Positions 1 through 12,253 of a stretch of DNA of 64,000 bases are shown piece after piece. How positions within the stretch are numbered: the stretch's first letter is position 1; each line of letters starts with the position of its first letter. This stretch comes from Nemopilema nomurai (taxonomy: Eukaryota; Cnidaria; Scyphozoa; Rhizostomeae; Rhizostomatidae): positions 1,382,008 through 1,446,007 of the forward strand of contig ML133373.1 of the NCBI GenBank assembly GCA_003864495.1, read 5' to 3'. A program made the position numbers and the translations under genes. Below the pieces are notes generated by a model. That model was not told the DNA's origin and searched no databases. It saw only the letters and a list, made by a program, of their open reading frames with translations.

Positions 1-3000
1 GGACTTCTAGATTTATCTAAAAGATGGTTGCTTCAATGCGACCAAGTTATGAGTGAAAGGAAAAGCAATTACAAATAGGTAACAACGAAGAACTTTATCA
101 AGTGACCTTCGATAAGCCATCTAAGTTGGGGTGTCACTTTCGGCCCAATTGTGTATTTCTTAATATTTTACTATCTTTCCGTTATCATATTGTTCTTGCC
201 GCCATGCGGTCACTGTTCGGTGTGGTCATGCAGAGGTCATTTTTGTGTCATGTTTTACGTGCAGGAGGAAGAAGTCTCACCTCCATGCAATCTCCACGCT
301 TACTGGCAGGCTGTTATGTTATGAGCCCTTTACACAATACAAAATAGCTTCATAGTATAGAGGATCGAATAAGCTACAACAGATTCTAATCGCTCCAAGT
401 TAGAAAATTTGGCAAAGGAGAAATGTTCATGGCTTATAAACGAAGTAGAAGACCTAGTGGCCTCATTCGATTCAAGCAAAAGATGCAAAGTAGATGAATA
501 TAAACAATAATTTAAAAAACAAAAGTGTCGCCATCTTCTAAATAGTCATCATAAAATGATCTATATGTCCTGACACTGTATGCTAATATATTAAGGAGCA
601 CTTTCCTGGCTTGATTAACTTTAAAAAGACGGTCGTTTAAAATTATCACAAAACTGTTAAGTAAATTTGGAGAAAACGTCACTGAATGTTGCTAAACTTC
701 GAGCAAGCATAACGAATTAAAAAACACGTAATTGGACAAAATCTATAGCATCAAGTCAAAGAGTTAGATGCCAAAGCAATTTCTTCCATACTAATGACTT
801 CTAAATGAACATTTTCTAAAAAGCAGACTTTCCCAATACCTTTTATTCAGCAAGAATAATTCCATAATCGCCAAGACTTATCCGAGAGACCAGTGGCACT
901 TTTTTACTAAAATTGGATACCGGCATTGATCAGCCTTTTAGTTGCTATCTGCATCGATGTAAGTATAGTTTTCGCCAATTGTGTTTAATACGCGAGAATT
1001 CTATGGTGCTGTGTAGGAGCGATTCTCTAGCCTGAGAAAACTTGGGGCCATCACAGAGAGTCCTGGCATATTAGTGTATGGACACAATTTAAGCTAAAAA
1101 ATCGTGATTGCACCCTTTCGCCCGTGTGTATTTTCCATCGACGAAATCCAGTCTTGGTAAACGCCTCTTCACCATTACCATAACCAAGAGGGCAGAAATG
1201 TCGACGGGAGAAGCTAAATATGACATAAAATTCTTGTGAATACTCAGCCCAACTATAGCGTTCATACCAATATGCTACAAAAATCTGGTTCGAGAGCCCC
1301 TTCGCTGCGCTGTCTTAAAGAGTGGCCTAGATAATTTATCTCCAGCGTGTTGAGATAAACATTTGGTGCCTCTTTCACTAGGTCAAATCGAAAGCTACTT
1401 ATAAAGCAGCTGGGCGAAAACACTAAACAATAATCAAAAATTTTCTTTGAAAAATGGGGGAGGGTGCAAATGAAGAGGCCAAATTTGTTTGCCCCCCCCC
1501 CCTTTGAAATGCCACTGTTGCTTTTCTTCTGCCGTGTTTCTGCCTCGTCATCTTCAATTTCGTACACTTTGTTTCGTTATGACATCCAATACTACAACCC
1601 TGTTGATGGATTTATTAAAAAAACCGCAAATGGACAACCCTGGCGAATGACGTAAAACGTTTTGTCTCCACAGCCAAACCACGAAAATTAAATATGGAGA
1701 AGGCTATTTCTTGAATTAAAAATAATTGTACTTCCTAATAATACTGTACTTATAATAGCAAATAGAGATTTGTAATTTCTAATGTCAAATCTATGTGGTC
1801 ATAGTTTTGCTCCTAGTTTTTCAAGTGTATGAGCCGTGCCAGAAAACGAATAGGTTAGAAACAGAATCCAAGTAAAATACGAAAATATTTGAGCTTTTGC
1901 TTTGCTTAAAAATCCACTCAAAAATGAGGTACGATAAAAATTGGCGAAAGTTTTCGAATTTCTTCGCCTTTCTGCTTTACCTTTCCTACCCTTTTAGCTC
2001 TCTTTTCACCCTTTTTGGAATTGATTAAACGTTTCGGCATCGAAAAGAAATTGGGTATGGACGAGGGACTTTGACAAAAACGTTGAATCTGGCAAGAATT
2101 ATTTGGTGCAGGCATTAAAGGTTGCTTTTAAAGATTTTTAAAAAAGTAAATATAACGAACAGCAACGGTCATTATATCATATAATCATCATTGCATGGGA
2201 TGAAGTAACAGGAATGGAGAATAGCTTAGGTATTGGCTCTCCTTCGCAACGGACAGTCTGCGCGCAGGCTAGGAAAAGCTTTCAGTCGCAGAAAAATTTC
2301 ATGCATGAGTTTGAAAATGTCAATTTCTTGCGCGCCAAGAGACAATTCCACAAGCATTTGCTGTATAAAAAAACCACCAAAGTTGTTAGCCACGCGCTAA
2401 CTTCACTCTGCATGATCAGAAAGCTTCGTAAACTATATCTAAACTATTTATAACTTACTGTAGTAAGTTGTAAGTTCTCCTTTCTACCTAGAATCATAGG
2501 TAGAAAGCACTTATCGACGATGTCTATCTTTAGTGTTATAGGCAAGAGGTAGGGCCCCTTAGAGCACTACTTCAGGGCCCCCTAAAGTTGAAAATCTTAC
2601 GGCCCATGGGTAAATGCGTCACTAGCAAGAGGATTTCTTACGAAGAATCATAGAGAGTGCGGAAAAATAACCGACCCGAGCGAGACTCGAACTCACGACC
2701 CCTGACTTTATACGCGAAGTGCTATACATCTATCTTAAAATATAATCCTGTATCCGTTTAATTGGATGTTTCCTCCAGAGAAGCAAGAGTATTTCATCTT
2801 AATTTCTAAGAAAGCAACAGCAACAATTGACTGAGGATGACTATTGAAAGGGACGCTATCCCCAGTTCTCGTTGTAAAACACCACCGGTAAAATTAATCT
2901 GATTAGCTCCTTAAAACTGTCCCTATTGTTACCACTGCTTTCTTATCGTCACAACGTTTGCAAAATACCTGACCAATTCAATTCAGTCTGGTGACCTAAA

Positions 3001-4500
3001 TTGAGCAATATCAAACTTGTTAGGATAGCATAAATTAGATTATATGGCGGAATATTTATTTTTGATGAGATTACTTTTCCATTAAATTGTAGTGATCAAG
3101 AATTCAAACATAATTCAACTGATGGTAGTTTCCTTGAATTTCACAAGATGAAAACAAGGCTTCAAACATGAAACATCGAAATGCTGAAAGCAGATCCGGA
3201 CAACAGGTAGAAACACCATGCTGAAAGGGCCTACATTTGTAGCTCCAAGCTGTCCTCGCAAATAATTCAACTGGAATGTGGTTTATTTGAAAGATATCTT
3301 ACCCAAATGGTTGGCCATAGTTACCCAACCTTCGGAAGCTGAATGGAGGCCAACAGGAGCATTCCTCGTCAATCATTGCCCTTCGAGGGTTTAACGTCTA
3401 GGAAGTAAATTAGTAGAAATATCGAAAAGCTTTTCGTCAAATTCAATAAATCACATGAGAACAGCGAAAGAAATAATATAGTGAAAATAGGTAGCAAAAG
3501 TCTATTTGATAATAGCAAACTTACGCCAGTGAAAGCTAAAAGCAAGCGACATAAGATTCTCCGCCATTTTGAGGAGCCATATTGTTGTCGCCGGTGAATC
3601 TTTGTTTTTCTTTACATGGTGATACTCCTTCGCAGTGGCTTCTTCCAAAAGCCACCGATATCATCTTGTTTTCTTAGATGTTGACCTCTTTTGAAATAAC
3701 TTAGTTTGAACGAATAATGGTTTTGGGATCCACCAAACTTTTAAATTTCCAAGGTTTGAAACTGTATTCTTCAGAGGATATGAGAGAGGGGGCGAAATTC
3801 TTTGCCAGGCCCATGAAGAGTGAAGAAAAAATGGAGGAAATATTACGTATGCTTTTCTCAATTCTCATTGATTTTCTCTGCTAATCATGTGTCTACAAAA
3901 GCCCTAAAAATCTTTTCTAGCTTAGTTGTAAGCAGAAATAAGACAAAACAAATTTACTCCTTGCATCTCATTCAAATTCATAAACTTGCTGAACCGAAGG
4001 GTTAAAATAGGTCATTAAAGGAAGAATGCTTATGCCGTCTGTCTATGATACTCTGCTCATACGTATCGTTTGATACAATATTCTGCTAGATATTGCACTT
4101 CAATTTTTCTTAACATTCTAGGACTAATAAAACGACTGCCCAATTATCAAGTTTTCTCAATATGGTCATCAGCCATTAGCTCTATCATCTAAAGATTGGC
4201 AATAATGTAGAATTTCTCAAAATGAAGGATTCCTTTTCCAAGGCATGGAGCATTAAGCAGGAGAATTAGATTACATTAAATTTACTTATTTGTTTCTTCG
4301 CAATAATTTTATAAATTTCAAATGGCATTTTTTCAGGAAAAAAGTCTTCCGTCGTCCTATCCGTCCCACCACGATTTGCCTATTAACTATAATTGTTTTA
4401 ACTGAGTTAATTGTTCACAAAATGTAAGTTGATGATCAAAATATTATTGAACTTTCCTTACGCAAGTTTGAAATTTTTGTGTCAATTCAATGATTCCAGG
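1..4500. other. No supported gene; AT-rich flank
   Basis: No frame here shows a recognisable protein, and no chain of exons with matching splice sites and phases could be built. It contains a poly-C run (about 1,493-1,502), scattered short open frames without family resemblance, and the tRNA-like relic listed separately. It may be intergenic DNA or introns of a gene lying mostly outside the window. Confidence 0.5.
2651..2740 (-). repeat. tRNA-like segment, probably a tRNA-derived SINE relic
   Basis: Read on the - strand, this segment has a B-box-like T-loop (GTTCGAGTC) flanked by a five-pair T-stem (GTGAG/CTCGC), preceded by a weak anticodon-arm-like stem (ACTT/AAGT). The 5' half and acceptor stem do not fold into a convincing tRNA, so a working tRNA gene is unlikely. 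A tRNA-derived SINE head or tRNA pseudogene fits better. Confidence is limited because no second copy is seen in the window. Confidence 0.4.
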
Positions 4501-4527
4501 ACCATTTTGAAATCTATTGTGTTTTGA

Positions 4528-4625
4528 CCAATAGAATTAACTCGATTGTCCATGATTATCCAATCAGAGGCAACGATTCATCAGACTTTTCTAACTCAAC
4601 TCAGATCCGAAATCATTAGAATTGG
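4528..4625 (+). promoter_or_regulatory. Candidate proximal promoter of the PHF13/23-like gene (three CCAAT boxes)
   Basis: CCAAT occurs at 4,528 and within CCAATCAG at 4,560, and ATTGG (CCAAT on the - strand) lies at 4,621, all 95-195 bases upstream of the chosen start codon. CCAATCAG matches the NF-Y core. No clear TATA box is seen. Clustering next to a first coding exon supports a promoter, but the motifs are short and the transcription start is inferred. Confidence 0.35.
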
Positions 4626-4720
4626 TTGCTGGAGAGTTATTTTGGAGAAAGCAGGATTTGCCTTCTATGTGCTACATTCCAAAACATTACGGTCTTGAAA
4701 AGCACTGCCAGACATTAGGA

Positions 4721-4742
4721 ATGAATGAGCTTACTTTTAACG
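4721..4742 (+). CDS. phf13/phf23: PHF13/23-like gene, coding exon 1
   Basis: Encodes MNELTFN plus one base of a Gly codon; donor gtatgg. The 22-base coding part joins in phase to exon 2 (GGT, Gly). The real start could lie upstream, as the frame stays open past an ATG at 4667. Confidence 0.6.
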
Positions 4743-7700
4743 GTATGGAATTTTTTTTCTTTGTCTGATTTGAGAAACAACGTTTCGCTGTTTCTTCGAT
4801 TTAGGCCAATTGTCCAGCGACCTAAAGTTAGTTCATTTCATCTTACTTATCAATTGATGTAATTATCGACAATAATTTTTTGTCTTTTGTAGGTAAACCT
4901 AAATCAAGAATGCTAGAGCAGAATATAACTGTAAGTTCCTTTCAAATCTCTAGCACTATTTGTTGATGTTTGGGCAAACGTCGTTGCACCGTTTTCGTCC
5001 CCAGACATTCACAGAAATGCTCCCTAGATTATGTTTTTGTGGTTTACTTTCGGCCGTTTTTATCTATGATCATTTAACTGTAACATACTGATATTCATCT
5101 ACGATGCTGTTTTTGTCCACAAACTTTATTTCAAAGTTTGTTGCAGTTACAGTATTTGTTTACATTTATCTAGGGTTAGAAACTTCCGATGAATATGAAG
5201 CTTGTAAATCGTTATTTAATAACATTTTTCTTTTCTAGACATTTGACTGTGAAAAGAGTAGACGATCTTTGGAAGAATTCAAAACCTTTTGCAATTTTAT
5301 TTTAGCTTATGAAGCGACTGAAGAGGTAGGTTCATTAGTTGGTTAAACTTTTCATCTACTCTACGATTAATACGTGAACATTATTGATAGTTGGGTAGCT
5401 ATTGCCCGAACACTGACTGATTTGACGTACCATTATCAGATTATGAGTTACTCGGTTACCGCAGCAAGTTTGAATTTACAAATTGTTACTGCTGTTTTTA
5501 GCTTTTCTTTTAACAAATAAACTGCTGTTTGATTCCTCTCACCGCACACGCCACTTTGTCGTTATTAAAGATGGCGGAGCCCTTGTTTTGTATGTCGTCA
5601 TTTTTGTGCAAAGGCAAAATTTTGCCTTTACTACCACCAAAAAAGAGGCACTGCTGTTTTCAGGTTTCTTTATCCAGGCTTTATGTCAAAATCATTTCAA
5701 ATATGTTGAATCCCTCATTTGTGTATGCGGTTTGTTGAATAGGATGCGATCAGCTGAACGAGGGCAAAAAATTGAACAACGATGATATTCTTTATTTACA
5801 ATATTTTAGTTTGTAACCCATTTTCATTAACGCTGCTCATTGCTTTCAAATACATTTAATCTGGTCTAAAAAAGTAAATATTGCAGAATAGTTTTCTGCC
5901 TTGTTGAATGAGTTTGTTTTCTAGAACATGACCATTTTGTAAACAATAGGCCTAACTTTCGGTGAAAAAGATTTTCTTTCGATTTCTGCAACTTGCAAAT
6001 CTTAGGCTTTTTTATATATTTTTGAATGATGACATTAAAGAGCTTGTTTTTAAATCTAATATTGGACCTGAAGTATTTTAGAAATGTTCACTTGGAATTT
6101 CTCCTTGCTCTTTGGAAATTTCACACCCTGCTAGAAAGCTATTGATCAAATTTGATCATGGCCTGTAAAGTCAGCTATTACTAAGGTACTAAGCTTTTTG
6201 ACCACAATGCTGAATTCTTTTTAAATGAAAACTGGGGGAAATGTATCATACAGAGACACTTTGAAAGCAAGATAGACAGATACATTTATATACAATCTAA
6301 GTTTTTTAAAACCATTTAATTTGACTGGGATGGTGAACTAGAAAAAGATGTCCCTATGAGTGGTGATGCATTTTAATATGCTTGGGTTCTCCAATCTAGA
6401 ATTATTTCATTTCAAATATTTTCTTTTGATCCAAGTATAGTATTTACTGGTCAGTGTATTTACATTCTATTTGAATGTTTGAATCACTAAACACTCCAAC
6501 ATTTAGTAATACACTCTATGTAATGATTGTCTAAATAAAATACCTTTTGCACTTTTTTTTGTTGAAATGGCTTTGTGTTGACTGGTAGCCTTGGCCTACT
6601 GGAAAGAATAAGTTAGTTCAAAAATCATGTGGGTTGCAACTCACAACTGTATTTGCTTCTAGTTTTTATCTTTATTCTGTCTGAAATTGTCTCAAGAATA
6701 GTTGTTATGATTTGCTCCACAATATGTTGTCTTTCTAGTATAACATATCATTTTCTATTTGAGGTTCAACATAATATACTAAATACATTAAACATTTAAT
6801 GTTCAACTTTTCCTTTGTTTAAGTATAAGAATGTGCTAAGCCAGTCTTTACAGGATTAGGCTTTATCCACTGGTTGTAGCAATTTTTATTTATCAAATTT
6901 TAAATAAACCATTACATATCATTTTGTAGTTCCTTTTCTATAATGGTAAATATTTTGACCAACCAATATAATTTATCAAAATATTATACACATAATGACA
7001 TTCTTGGCAAGGTATAGCAAAAAATAAACACTTGCTAACCTTTTTAAATTTAAGTTTACAATCAGTGTCAATAGATTAGTTAATAGTTCCACAATTATGA
7101 TTTTAGGCCAAGAAAGACATGCACAGCAGGGTGGACAGAACCCCAAGTAGCCCCAGCAGTACAGGTTCAGGATCCAGTTTGTCTTCTGCATTAGATTCAT
7201 TAAATGATGACATGAGGAAACCAAGAAAAAGAACTAAACAAAGAAATAGTAAAAGTGCACAAAATGAAGAATATGATTCAGGTAAGTAATCTTAGCTGTA
7301 AACAGTTTTGCATTTTTGCTCACTGGGCATCTTCTCATTTTGCATCTCTAACCATAAAGAATGGTTTTAATTTTTTTACCTCAATGTTATACTAGAAGTA
7401 CAGTCACAAAATAAAGAAGGGCTTTTTTGCTATTAAGAAAAGTTTTGAACATAAGCACAGTTTTAAAGAGCTTGAAAGTGAGGTTAGCCATTTCAGGCAA
7501 CCGTTTTCTGGCATAACAGAACTTCAAAAGGGTGCCAATGCAAGGGGTGCCTCTGTATTTTTCTTTTCTTTGGTACATTGTCCTGGTACATGTCCCTCCT
7601 TCTATGGATAATTGAAAAATATAGGATTAATCAGAGAAAACATTGAGGAGATGATTTCTATTATAAATCTCTGCATAGTTAATTAGTGACTCTTCAACAA

Positions 7701-9902
7701 TTGAGAAAAGGAGAAGCACTTTTTAATTGGTTTATTGTTTTTACAGATCAAGATTTTCTTGTGTACTTGTATAATTACTTGGGTCAAAATAATACAGAAA
7801 GGCACCCCTTTCTGTATTCTCTTGAACACCCCTTTTACATACAACTTACATCCAATTATTTCAATGAAACTATTGCCCAGCTGCATTACTTGCTTCCCTT
7901 CTATTAAAGGGAATTTCCTGCAAAACCTGCTATGATAGTGCTCTGAGCTGGTCATCAGTAAGATAACAAGTTGAAGCGAGTTTATGAGCGCAAAGTAGTT
8001 TAAAATTTCTCAAGTTTCTTCTTGAATCTTAAAGATTATATACTTTCAATTTTTTTAGATGATGAATCATGGGAACTTGTAACTTGTTTTTGTATGAAAC
8101 CATTTGCTGGTAAGTTGAGTCTTCTTTTGTTTAGAGCATCAGTTTTAAGTTGCTGAATCATTAAAAAGGGTTTAATTTTTATTAAACGATAATCCTGATC
8201 TAGGCTCAATTTTATGGAGATTATTTGAAGAGTTTTATTTATATTGCAGTAAGGTTACCTTTTACAAAATGGTTACCAAGAATTAAATTTATCAAAGTCA
8301 TTTGCTGAAGGAAAGCCCTGTTGACAAGTCAGCTGAGATGTATAAACTTGAAAACTGCCCTACAACCTTGAAAACTAATCAACTGTTAGCTTTTGGAAGG
8401 AAAACATGTGAATCAGGTTGGCATCAAGAATATTGCCTGCTAAGTATGGGATGTAGTTCAAAACGTTTACTTTAACATGAGTGACATTGAGTGATTTGTT
8501 TCCTGCAATTTTTATGCAAACAATAGTCTGACTTTGAAAGATTCCAAATCATTTGAGAGTCTTTGAGCAGGTTGATGTTGTATTTGGAAAAGTGCTCAAA
8601 TGATTAAAGCAGCCTTTATAAGTGAATTTAAGCTGTGACTTAAATATAGCTAGATAATTCCAGACTTTGTTAAAAGGTTTTTTGATCTGATCTTGATCAG
8701 TGAGTTGTGCGAATGTCTTGCTTTCACTATCCATAAGGCACTGCTTTGGTTTGTTTGACCTCACCTGATCTATTTGGACAACTGTCGAGAGCTTTTGTTG
8801 ATAGATGCTTTCATTTGTTTGGCTAGCTGCTGTCGACTATTATTAAATTAGAGTTGATCCTTGCAGTAAATTTAATTTGGGTCTGATTGAAATTTAAGGA
8901 AGGGGAAATGTTGACGGGGGAATGGGGTCCCATTAAATGTTTGGAGAGACAATACACTTCATTAAAAAGCTGCAACAGAAGCAAATAATTGTTTCTCTTG
9001 AACAACCTAGGTCACAGATGATCTTGTAAATGATCCCAAGTGTTGCTACACTTGTTTAGAGAGACAATACACTTCAATTGATAATCTCTTGTCGTATTAT
9101 GTTTTTTGTTAACAAAGCAAAATATCAAGTTTTGAATGTAGTATTCCTTAAATGTGAGTCTTTATTCAGTTTTTGACACACAGCAATAAAGTATTTTGGA
9201 GCTTTGAATTTAAACAGTTCAAGCTTATAAAGCCAATTATATATAGCAGATAACAACTTTTATTTGATTAATGAAATTAGAAGCTATTTACTTTCAATAA
9301 GAATGTAATTTCATACAGAATGCATTTTAATAATCAGTTGTATGTAGCTGGTTTCTAGAATATTGCAGAAGCAGAAAAACTTGATTTTCCAATAATTTCA
9401 GATATATTCAACTGCACTTGCTGTTATTTTCATTGTTGTTGTTGTTGTTGCTTCCGATGTTATTGCTTTCGATGTTGTTGTTGTCGTTTAATCAACAGTT
9501 CCCCTTCCATGAAGAGCCCCCTTCAAGGCCAGGCTCCACCTTAAATGGGAACCAGACCACCAAAGTGCTGGTCAGCACCGCGACACCTGTGCATTTTTCT
9601 TAACGATTTTGAATTGTTTTGCAGGTCGACCAATGATAGAATGTTCTTTGTGCCAGATATGGGTGCATTTATCGTGCGCAAAAATTCGTCGCTCAAATAT
9701 CCCAGAGCTGTTCATATGTCCTAAATGTCGAGAAGAGAAGCCGAATCAGTCAAGGACTCTGGTAAATAAATTCGACGAAAGAAAACATCAAAATTTAAAT
9801 CAAGTCACGCAAGCAAATACGAAATCAAAGAAGCGTGTATCATTAGGTAGTAACAGCGAGGAGCTGCGAGGCTCGAAGGAGAGAAAAACCCTGGAGGTAT
9901 AG
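4721..9902 (+). CDS. phf13/phf23: PHF13/PHF23-like PHD-finger protein (complete, six coding exons)
   Basis: Nuclear chromatin reader; in known PHF13/PHF23 proteins the C-terminal PHD finger binds H3K4 trimethylated histone tails. Coding exons are 4721-4742, 4893-4930, 5239-5325, 7107-7281, 8059-8109 and 9625-9902, all GT-AG with agreeing phases, giving about 216 residues. Near the N-terminus, [18 protein letters not shown] matches the family's conserved segment (KRRRTVEDFNKFCTFVLAY in vertebrates). The middle is Ser-rich then basic ([10 protein letters not shown]), a likely nuclear localisation signal. [18 protein letters not shown] opens the PHD finger, which continues with [26 protein letters not shown] and ICPKC. 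All C4-H-C3 zinc ligands are present, as is the Trp of the aromatic cage. A basic tail of about 45 residues follows. The start is uncertain: the frame is open upstream with another ATG at 4667, but 4721 has better context (G at -3). Vertebrate homologues are longer (about 300-400 residues); here the middle is short. Confidence 0.85.
4893..4930 (+). CDS. phf13/phf23: PHF13/23-like gene, exon 2
   Basis: 38-base exon encoding [12 protein letters not shown] after the split Gly; acceptor ttttgtag, donor gtaagt. Its phase links exon 1 to the conserved exon 3. Confidence 0.75.
5239..5325 (+). CDS. phf13/phf23: PHF13/23-like gene, exon 3 (conserved N-terminal motif)
   Basis: 29 codons, phase 0 at both ends; acceptor ttttctag, donor gtaggt. 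[17 protein letters not shown] lines up with the family motif RRTVEDFNKFCTFVLAY, the main reason for naming PHF13/PHF23 rather than a generic PHD protein. Confidence 0.85.
7107..7281 (+). CDS. phf13/phf23: PHF13/23-like gene, exon 4 (Ser-rich and basic region)
   Basis: Acceptor gattttag, donor gtaagt. A Ser-rich stretch ([14 protein letters not shown]) is followed by the basic cluster [10 protein letters not shown], a likely nuclear localisation signal. It leads into the acidic DD that precedes the PHD finger. Confidence 0.85.
7542..7814. repeat. Inverted repeat and perfect hairpin in an intron of the PHF gene
   Basis: AAGGGGTGCCTCTGTATT at 7542-7559 recurs in inverted orientation, with one 2-base insertion, at 7791-7810. 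The right arm overlaps a perfect 9-bp stem with a 4-base loop (ACAGAAAGG-CACC-CCTTTCTGT, 7793-7814). A small non-autonomous DNA transposon relic is possible, but no target-site duplication was identified. Confidence 0.35.
8059..8109 (+). CDS. phf13/phf23: PHF13/23-like gene, exon 5 (start of PHD finger)
   Basis: 51 bases encoding [17 protein letters not shown] with the first two zinc-ligand cysteines (CFC). Acceptor ttttttag, donor gtaagt, split Gly codon at the end. Confidence 0.9.
9419..9490 (+). repeat. (TTG)n-like trinucleotide repeat in a PHF intron
   Basis: Imperfect GTT/TTG repeats, longest uninterrupted run about 9433-9451. They create a Leu-rich open frame that is not a gene. Confidence 0.8.
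9625..9902 (+). CDS. phf13/phf23: PHF13/23-like gene, exon 6 (PHD finger and C-terminus)
   Basis: Acceptor ttttgcag. Encodes the rest of the PHD finger ([17 protein letters not shown], then [14 protein letters not shown]) and a Lys/Ser-rich tail ending in TAG at 9900-9902. AATAAG at 9904 is only a weak polyadenylation-like hexamer. Confidence 0.9.
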
Positions 9903-11483
9903 CAATAAGGTTTATTTGGAGATCCTGTGTACAAAGTTGTATTGTAATACGTAGCGTTTTAGTTCGCGATGTAGATTTCGTTATTTTTATAACCCCTGTT
10001 GCGTGACTTTGAGTGGTACCAGTTGAACAGGTGCCCCAGTAGTCACGCTTCAAGTGCTAGTCAGGGCCTACAAAGATTACCAGACGCTTTATTTCTTATT
10101 TTCATTATGTTCTGAGCAACAGCGAGTGCTTGAAGGTTTGTATTGTGGAAATCCATGGCGCAAATTTGATATTCTAAGGAATATATAGGGGGGCTTAGAT
10201 GACTCTTGTCAGAGTCACGAAATTGTCAAGGAATTCGTAGGTGGCTTTATTATAGGCCTTAAAATTTCTCAAATTCGAATCCTCAGACTATACATTTTAA
10301 GGTAAAAGGACAAAAAGAAAATGTGCAAGTAAAAAGTGAAACCTCAAGTGTGTTATCAAACTCTTTGAATTCTCAAAGCCCTCGCCCCCTTATGATTACA
10401 GAAGTAATCTCACTTGATGCTTATAACTATTACCTTGGGTTTATGCAAAGACATATGCAAACATTTATGCAAACAACCCAGCCCTGATTTTGAACATAAC
10501 TTTAAGTAGAGTCGTGATGTTAGCTAATCAGAAATGGAATAGAATTTGTTCGAGCAAATACCATTTAGAATGCAGCTATACTGCAAGGCTTTGAAGAGTC
10601 TCGCCTACGTTACATTTCGCCAACACCCCCTACAGTTCAAATTTCACAAACATTGTGTTTTTCTCTTGCATCTCTACAGTTTTACAAAAGTTGCCGTCGA
10701 TCGAGAACAATCCTAAATGCGGTGTAGTTAGAAACCGCTGCGAGGCATTTGTTAGTTTTTTTAGATTTTAAGATTTCTGTAGATAAATAATGAGCAAGCT
10801 GGTGTTTTTGAATCAAAATGATTATGCAGATGAGAACTTTTTGAGAAAGAACTCCTCCACTCAATTTCCACTCCGTAGCCCAACTTAAAACGACATAAAT
10901 TTGTCTATGAATATAATAATCAACTTGAGCAATCCATCTGTGAATTTTTTCCAATGAAGCCTCTTTATATTCATCATGCGCCGTTTTTCCCGGGATTTTA
11001 TCTTCTTCCTGCCAAATACGTATTACCCTTCATCGATCTTCTAAAGATATTTTATGCACGAAGCAATATCTAAACTTAATTTATCGTTTATCCAATAAGA
11101 AGAACAATCTATTTCTATCAACCTGCAGTGCCCTGGCATCTTGAAATTTACTCAGAGTCAGCCTATTATTCAGCCATGAATACGCGTCAACACAATATGC
11201 CATCCATCAGCTATGATTACTTGAGAACAGCATAAACACGTGTGCACGTGCCCTTTTAGCAATCATTTCAGCAGTTGCATGTTTTCCGAATAAACTCGAA
11301 GCAAAAATTTGCGCTTTAAGCACAGTCAGAGATCCGAATCAGTGGGCATGTCAAGAAATTCCGATCGCAAAATGACGTTTTCGGCGAGAGAAACGTTTAC
11401 TCGATACGGTGAATGTCTCACGTGGGCGTAGAGGTTCGATTGCGAATTCGTGCAATCTACATGATAACATGCTTGCTGCAAGC
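9903..11483. other. Intergenic stretch after the PHF gene; nothing supported
   Basis: Presumably contains the PHF 3' UTR. No protein family, RNA gene or clear mobile element was recognised. The last 150 bases become CpG-richer toward 11,330-11,560. Confidence 0.5.
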
Positions 11484-11552
11484 ATGATGGCTGAAGAATT
11501 CGAATTTCTGAAGCCGGACAGTAATGCAACTTTATTTAGGGGACGGGAGTAC
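11484..11552 (+). CDS. Candidate first coding exon of an unrecognised gene
   Basis: ATGATG opens a hydrophilic frame (MMAEEFEFLKPDSNATLFRG) that runs 23 codons to a strong donor (TAC|gtgagt) in phase 0, inside a local CpG-rich island. A phase-compatible exon with good sites follows at 12,143. The product matches no family I recognise, and neither further exons nor a terminator could be placed. A chance open frame at a CpG-rich element is the main alternative. Confidence 0.25.
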
Positions 11553-12142
11553 GTGAGTCGGAAACAAACTGCAGTTTAATGGGGTAAGAGAATAACACCC
11601 CCTTCCTTACTTAACTTTTATCTCCAGCGTTAACGTTTAAGGCAGCCAATTTCAAAAATTTTATCTGAAAACTCTTTCGGTTAAAAGAGAACCATTTTCA
11701 TGATTCAATGTATGTTTGCTAGAAGGGAAGGTTAAAACCGGATTCGGGCGGTGATAACTGCAAAATTAAAAGGAAATGATCAGAATAAATTGCAAGAGTA
11801 CTGTTGTGGAAATTCTTTGCGAAGGAATTGGGTTGCAATGGGACGCAGTTATTATGCAAAATGTAAAAAATTTCTTTCTTGCTAAGATGAACTACCGAAA
11901 TAAGACGTGCAGTGTCTTGTTTTATATTCGCCGAGATATATCTACTTATACAAAAAAAAAATTTTAGTTGTTGAACAAAAGGAGACTAGGCTCTAGATTA
12001 CGTCATTTCTACTCCAACAGTATCTAGGTTACATACTCCCTATCCGTGGTATAAACATTCATTGTATTCATCAAAATCTTGAATTTCGAGAAGGTTCATC
12101 ATTCCTTTTGAACATTTATCACTATCTCTATACAATGTTTAG

Positions 12143-12253
12143 TCGAAGATGTTTGTTTATATGATGTTGTTCGAAACAGAATTAACAAGACACAAATTTC
12201 AATCGGTGCACTCTACCTTTATTCCTTCGGTGTCTGCAACCGATATGTTAAGC
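12143..12253 (+). CDS. Candidate second coding exon of the same unrecognised gene
   Basis: Acceptor tacaatgtttag after a pyrimidine-containing tract, then 37 open codons in phase 0 and the consensus donor AGC|gtaagt. It begins SKMFVYMMLFETELTRHKF and would join in frame to 11,484-11,552. No family is recognised. Support is only the two splice sites and the agreeing phase. Confidence 0.25.

Noticed and set aside
9418..9603. Leu-rich frame with a signal-peptide look
   Set aside because: Generated by TTG repeats in a PHF intron; no continuation or homologue recognised.
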